From NCBI RefSeq assembly GCF_025813715.1, contig NZ_CP107532.1, forward strand, positions 2,790,001 through 2,854,000: a stretch of 64,000 nucleotides of DNA, written 5' to 3'. Numbering within the stretch: the first letter of the stretch is position 1; every line of letters begins with the position of its first letter. Shown here piece after piece: positions 63,022 to 64,000 of this stretch. Made by a program: the position numbers and the translations under genes. The notes below the pieces were generated by a model. The model made no database searches and was not told where the DNA came from. It worked only from the letters and a program-made list of their open reading frames with translations. This DNA comes from Methylobacterium sp. FF17 (GTDB taxonomy: Bacteria; Pseudomonadota; Alphaproteobacteria; Rhizobiales; Beijerinckiaceae).

Positions 63022-64000
63022 TCAGAGCGAGTAGTACATCGTGAACTCGACCGGGTGCGGGGTCATCTCGTAGCGCATCACCTCGGTCATCTTCAGCTCG
63101 ATGAACGAGTCGATCTGATCGTCGGTGAAGACGTTGCCGGCCTTGAGGAAGGCGCGGTCGCGGTCGAGGTTCTGCAGGGCTTCACGCAGGCTACCGCAGA
63201 CGGTCGGGATCTTCTTCAACTCGCGCGGGGGCAGGTCGTAGAGATCCTTGTCCATGGCCGGGCCCGGATCGATCTTGTTGATGATGCCGTCGAGGCCGGC
63301 CATCAGCAGGGCCGAGAAGGCGAGGTAGGGGTTCGCCATCGGATCGGGGAAGCGGACCTCGACGCGCTTGGCCTTCGGGTTCGTCGTCCACGGGATGCGG
63401 CAGGAGGCCGAGCGGTTGCGCGCCGAGTAGGCGAGCAGCACGGGAGCCTCATAGCCCGGCACCAGGCGCTTGTAGGAGTTGGTGGAGGGGTTCGTGAAGG
63501 CGTTGAGCGCCTTGGCGTGCTTGATGATCCCGCCGATGTACCAGAGGCACTCCTGGCTCAGATCCGCGTACTTGTCGCCGGCGAAGAGCGGCTTGCCGTC
63601 CTTCCAGATCGACTGGTGCACATGCATGCCCGAGCCGTTGTCGCCGTAGACGGGCTTCGGCATGAACGTCGCGGTCTTGCCGTAGCTCTGGGCGACCTGG
63701 TGGATGCAGTACTTGTAGATCTGCATGTGGTCGGCGAGCAGCGTCAGCGTGTCGAACTTCATGCCGAGTTCGTGCTGGGCGGACGCCACCTCGTGGTGGT
63801 GCTTCTCGACCTTCACGCCCATGGACTGCATGGCGGCCAGCATCTCGCCGCGCATGTCCTGTGCCGAATCCTGCGGCGGCACGGGGAAGTAGCCGCCCTT
63901 GGTGGCGACGCGGTGGCCGAGGTTGCCGCCCTCGTAGTCGGTGAAGCCGTTGGTCGGCAACTCGGTGGAATCGAGCTGGAAGCCGGTGTGGTAGGGGTCG
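63022..64000 (-). CDS. glnA: Glutamine synthetase type I (partial, N-terminus outside window)
   Basis: The window holds the last 325 or so residues of GlnA. Visible are the ATP/glutamate-binding [39 protein letters not shown] and [39 protein letters not shown] contains the tyrosine adenylylated by GlnE. It converts glutamate and ammonia to glutamine with ATP. The gene is followed by a terminator. Regulation by PII/GlnE adenylylation and NtrC is expected from the family; its promoter lies outside. Confidence 0.95.
   Translation of the reverse strand, partial: DPYHTGFQLDSTELPTNGFTDYEGGNLGHRVATKGGYFPVPPQDSAQDMRGEMLAAMQSMGVKVEKHHHEVASAQHELGMKFDTLTLLADHMQIYKYCIHQVAQSYGKTATFMPKPVYGDNGSGMHVHQSIWKDGKPLFAGDKYADLSQECLWYIGGIIKHAKALNAFTNPSTNSYKRLVPGYEAPVLLAYSARNRSASCRIPWTTNPKAKRVEVRFPDPMANPYLAFSALLMAGLDGIINKIDPGPAMDKDLYDLPPRELKKIPTVCGSLREALQNLDRDRAFLKAGNVFTDDQIDSFIELKMTEVMRYEMTPHPVEFTMYYSL

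Overview
The window looks like a chromosomal segment of a high-GC alphaproteobacterium of the order Hyphomicrobiales, most likely Methylobacterium or a close relative. This rests on gene content and order (rpmB, a DUF3108 protein, an SUV3-type helicase, an S4 protein, fdxA, carD and rpoH together; trpA-accD-folC; rnr-DUF983-Nudix) and on uniform GC-rich coding. No database was searched.

Positions 1 to about 23,340 are an integrated accessory region. It opens with the right end of an IS3-family element. Next come a HipA/HipB-type toxin-antitoxin pair transcribed hipA first, a four-site operator array, a helicase-nuclease fusion that looks like a defence gene, and a 5'-truncated phosphoesterase. 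This block (273-6197) is bracketed by two direct copies, about 110 bp each, of the 3' end of a replication-initiator-like gene (6164-8149), whose upstream region carries iteron-like repeats. From 8.6 to 19.3 kb there are mostly unrecognised genes. The second half of this stretch is one rightward array that starts with a small HTH regulator, a GcrA-like protein and a HIRAN-domain protein behind a repeat-rich control region. The island ends with an excisionase-like gene, a tyrosine recombinase and a HEPN-type protein beside an intact tRNA-Pro gene, the probable attachment locus. The other island end lies outside the window.

Positions 23.4 to 45 kb are core genome: phosphopantetheinyl transferase, rpoH, carD, fdxA, S4 protein, SUV3-like helicase, DUF3108 protein and rpmB. 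These are followed by an auxin-efflux-type carrier, a DUF1348-TetR pair with its own palindromic operator, a PQQ-type sugar dehydrogenase, trxA, an outer-membrane beta-barrel, folC-accD-trpA, a hybrid histidine kinase and gluQ.

Positions 45 to 64 kb hold an M23 peptidase, a Nudix-DUF983-rnr cluster, a polysaccharide pair (O-antigen-ligase-like plus a Wzc/ExoP-like protein), and a CcdA-thioredoxin pair. They also hold a tight four-gene operon of a YcgG/YqcI-family protein, an SAM methyltransferase, an EgtD-like histidine methyltransferase and a metallo-beta-lactamase-fold hydrolase, and the C-terminal two thirds of glnA at the right edge. The most novel-looking items are that EgtD-YcgG operon without any EgtB, the repeat-flanked hipAB/helicase-nuclease block, and the GcrA/HIRAN array with an in-frame amber codon.
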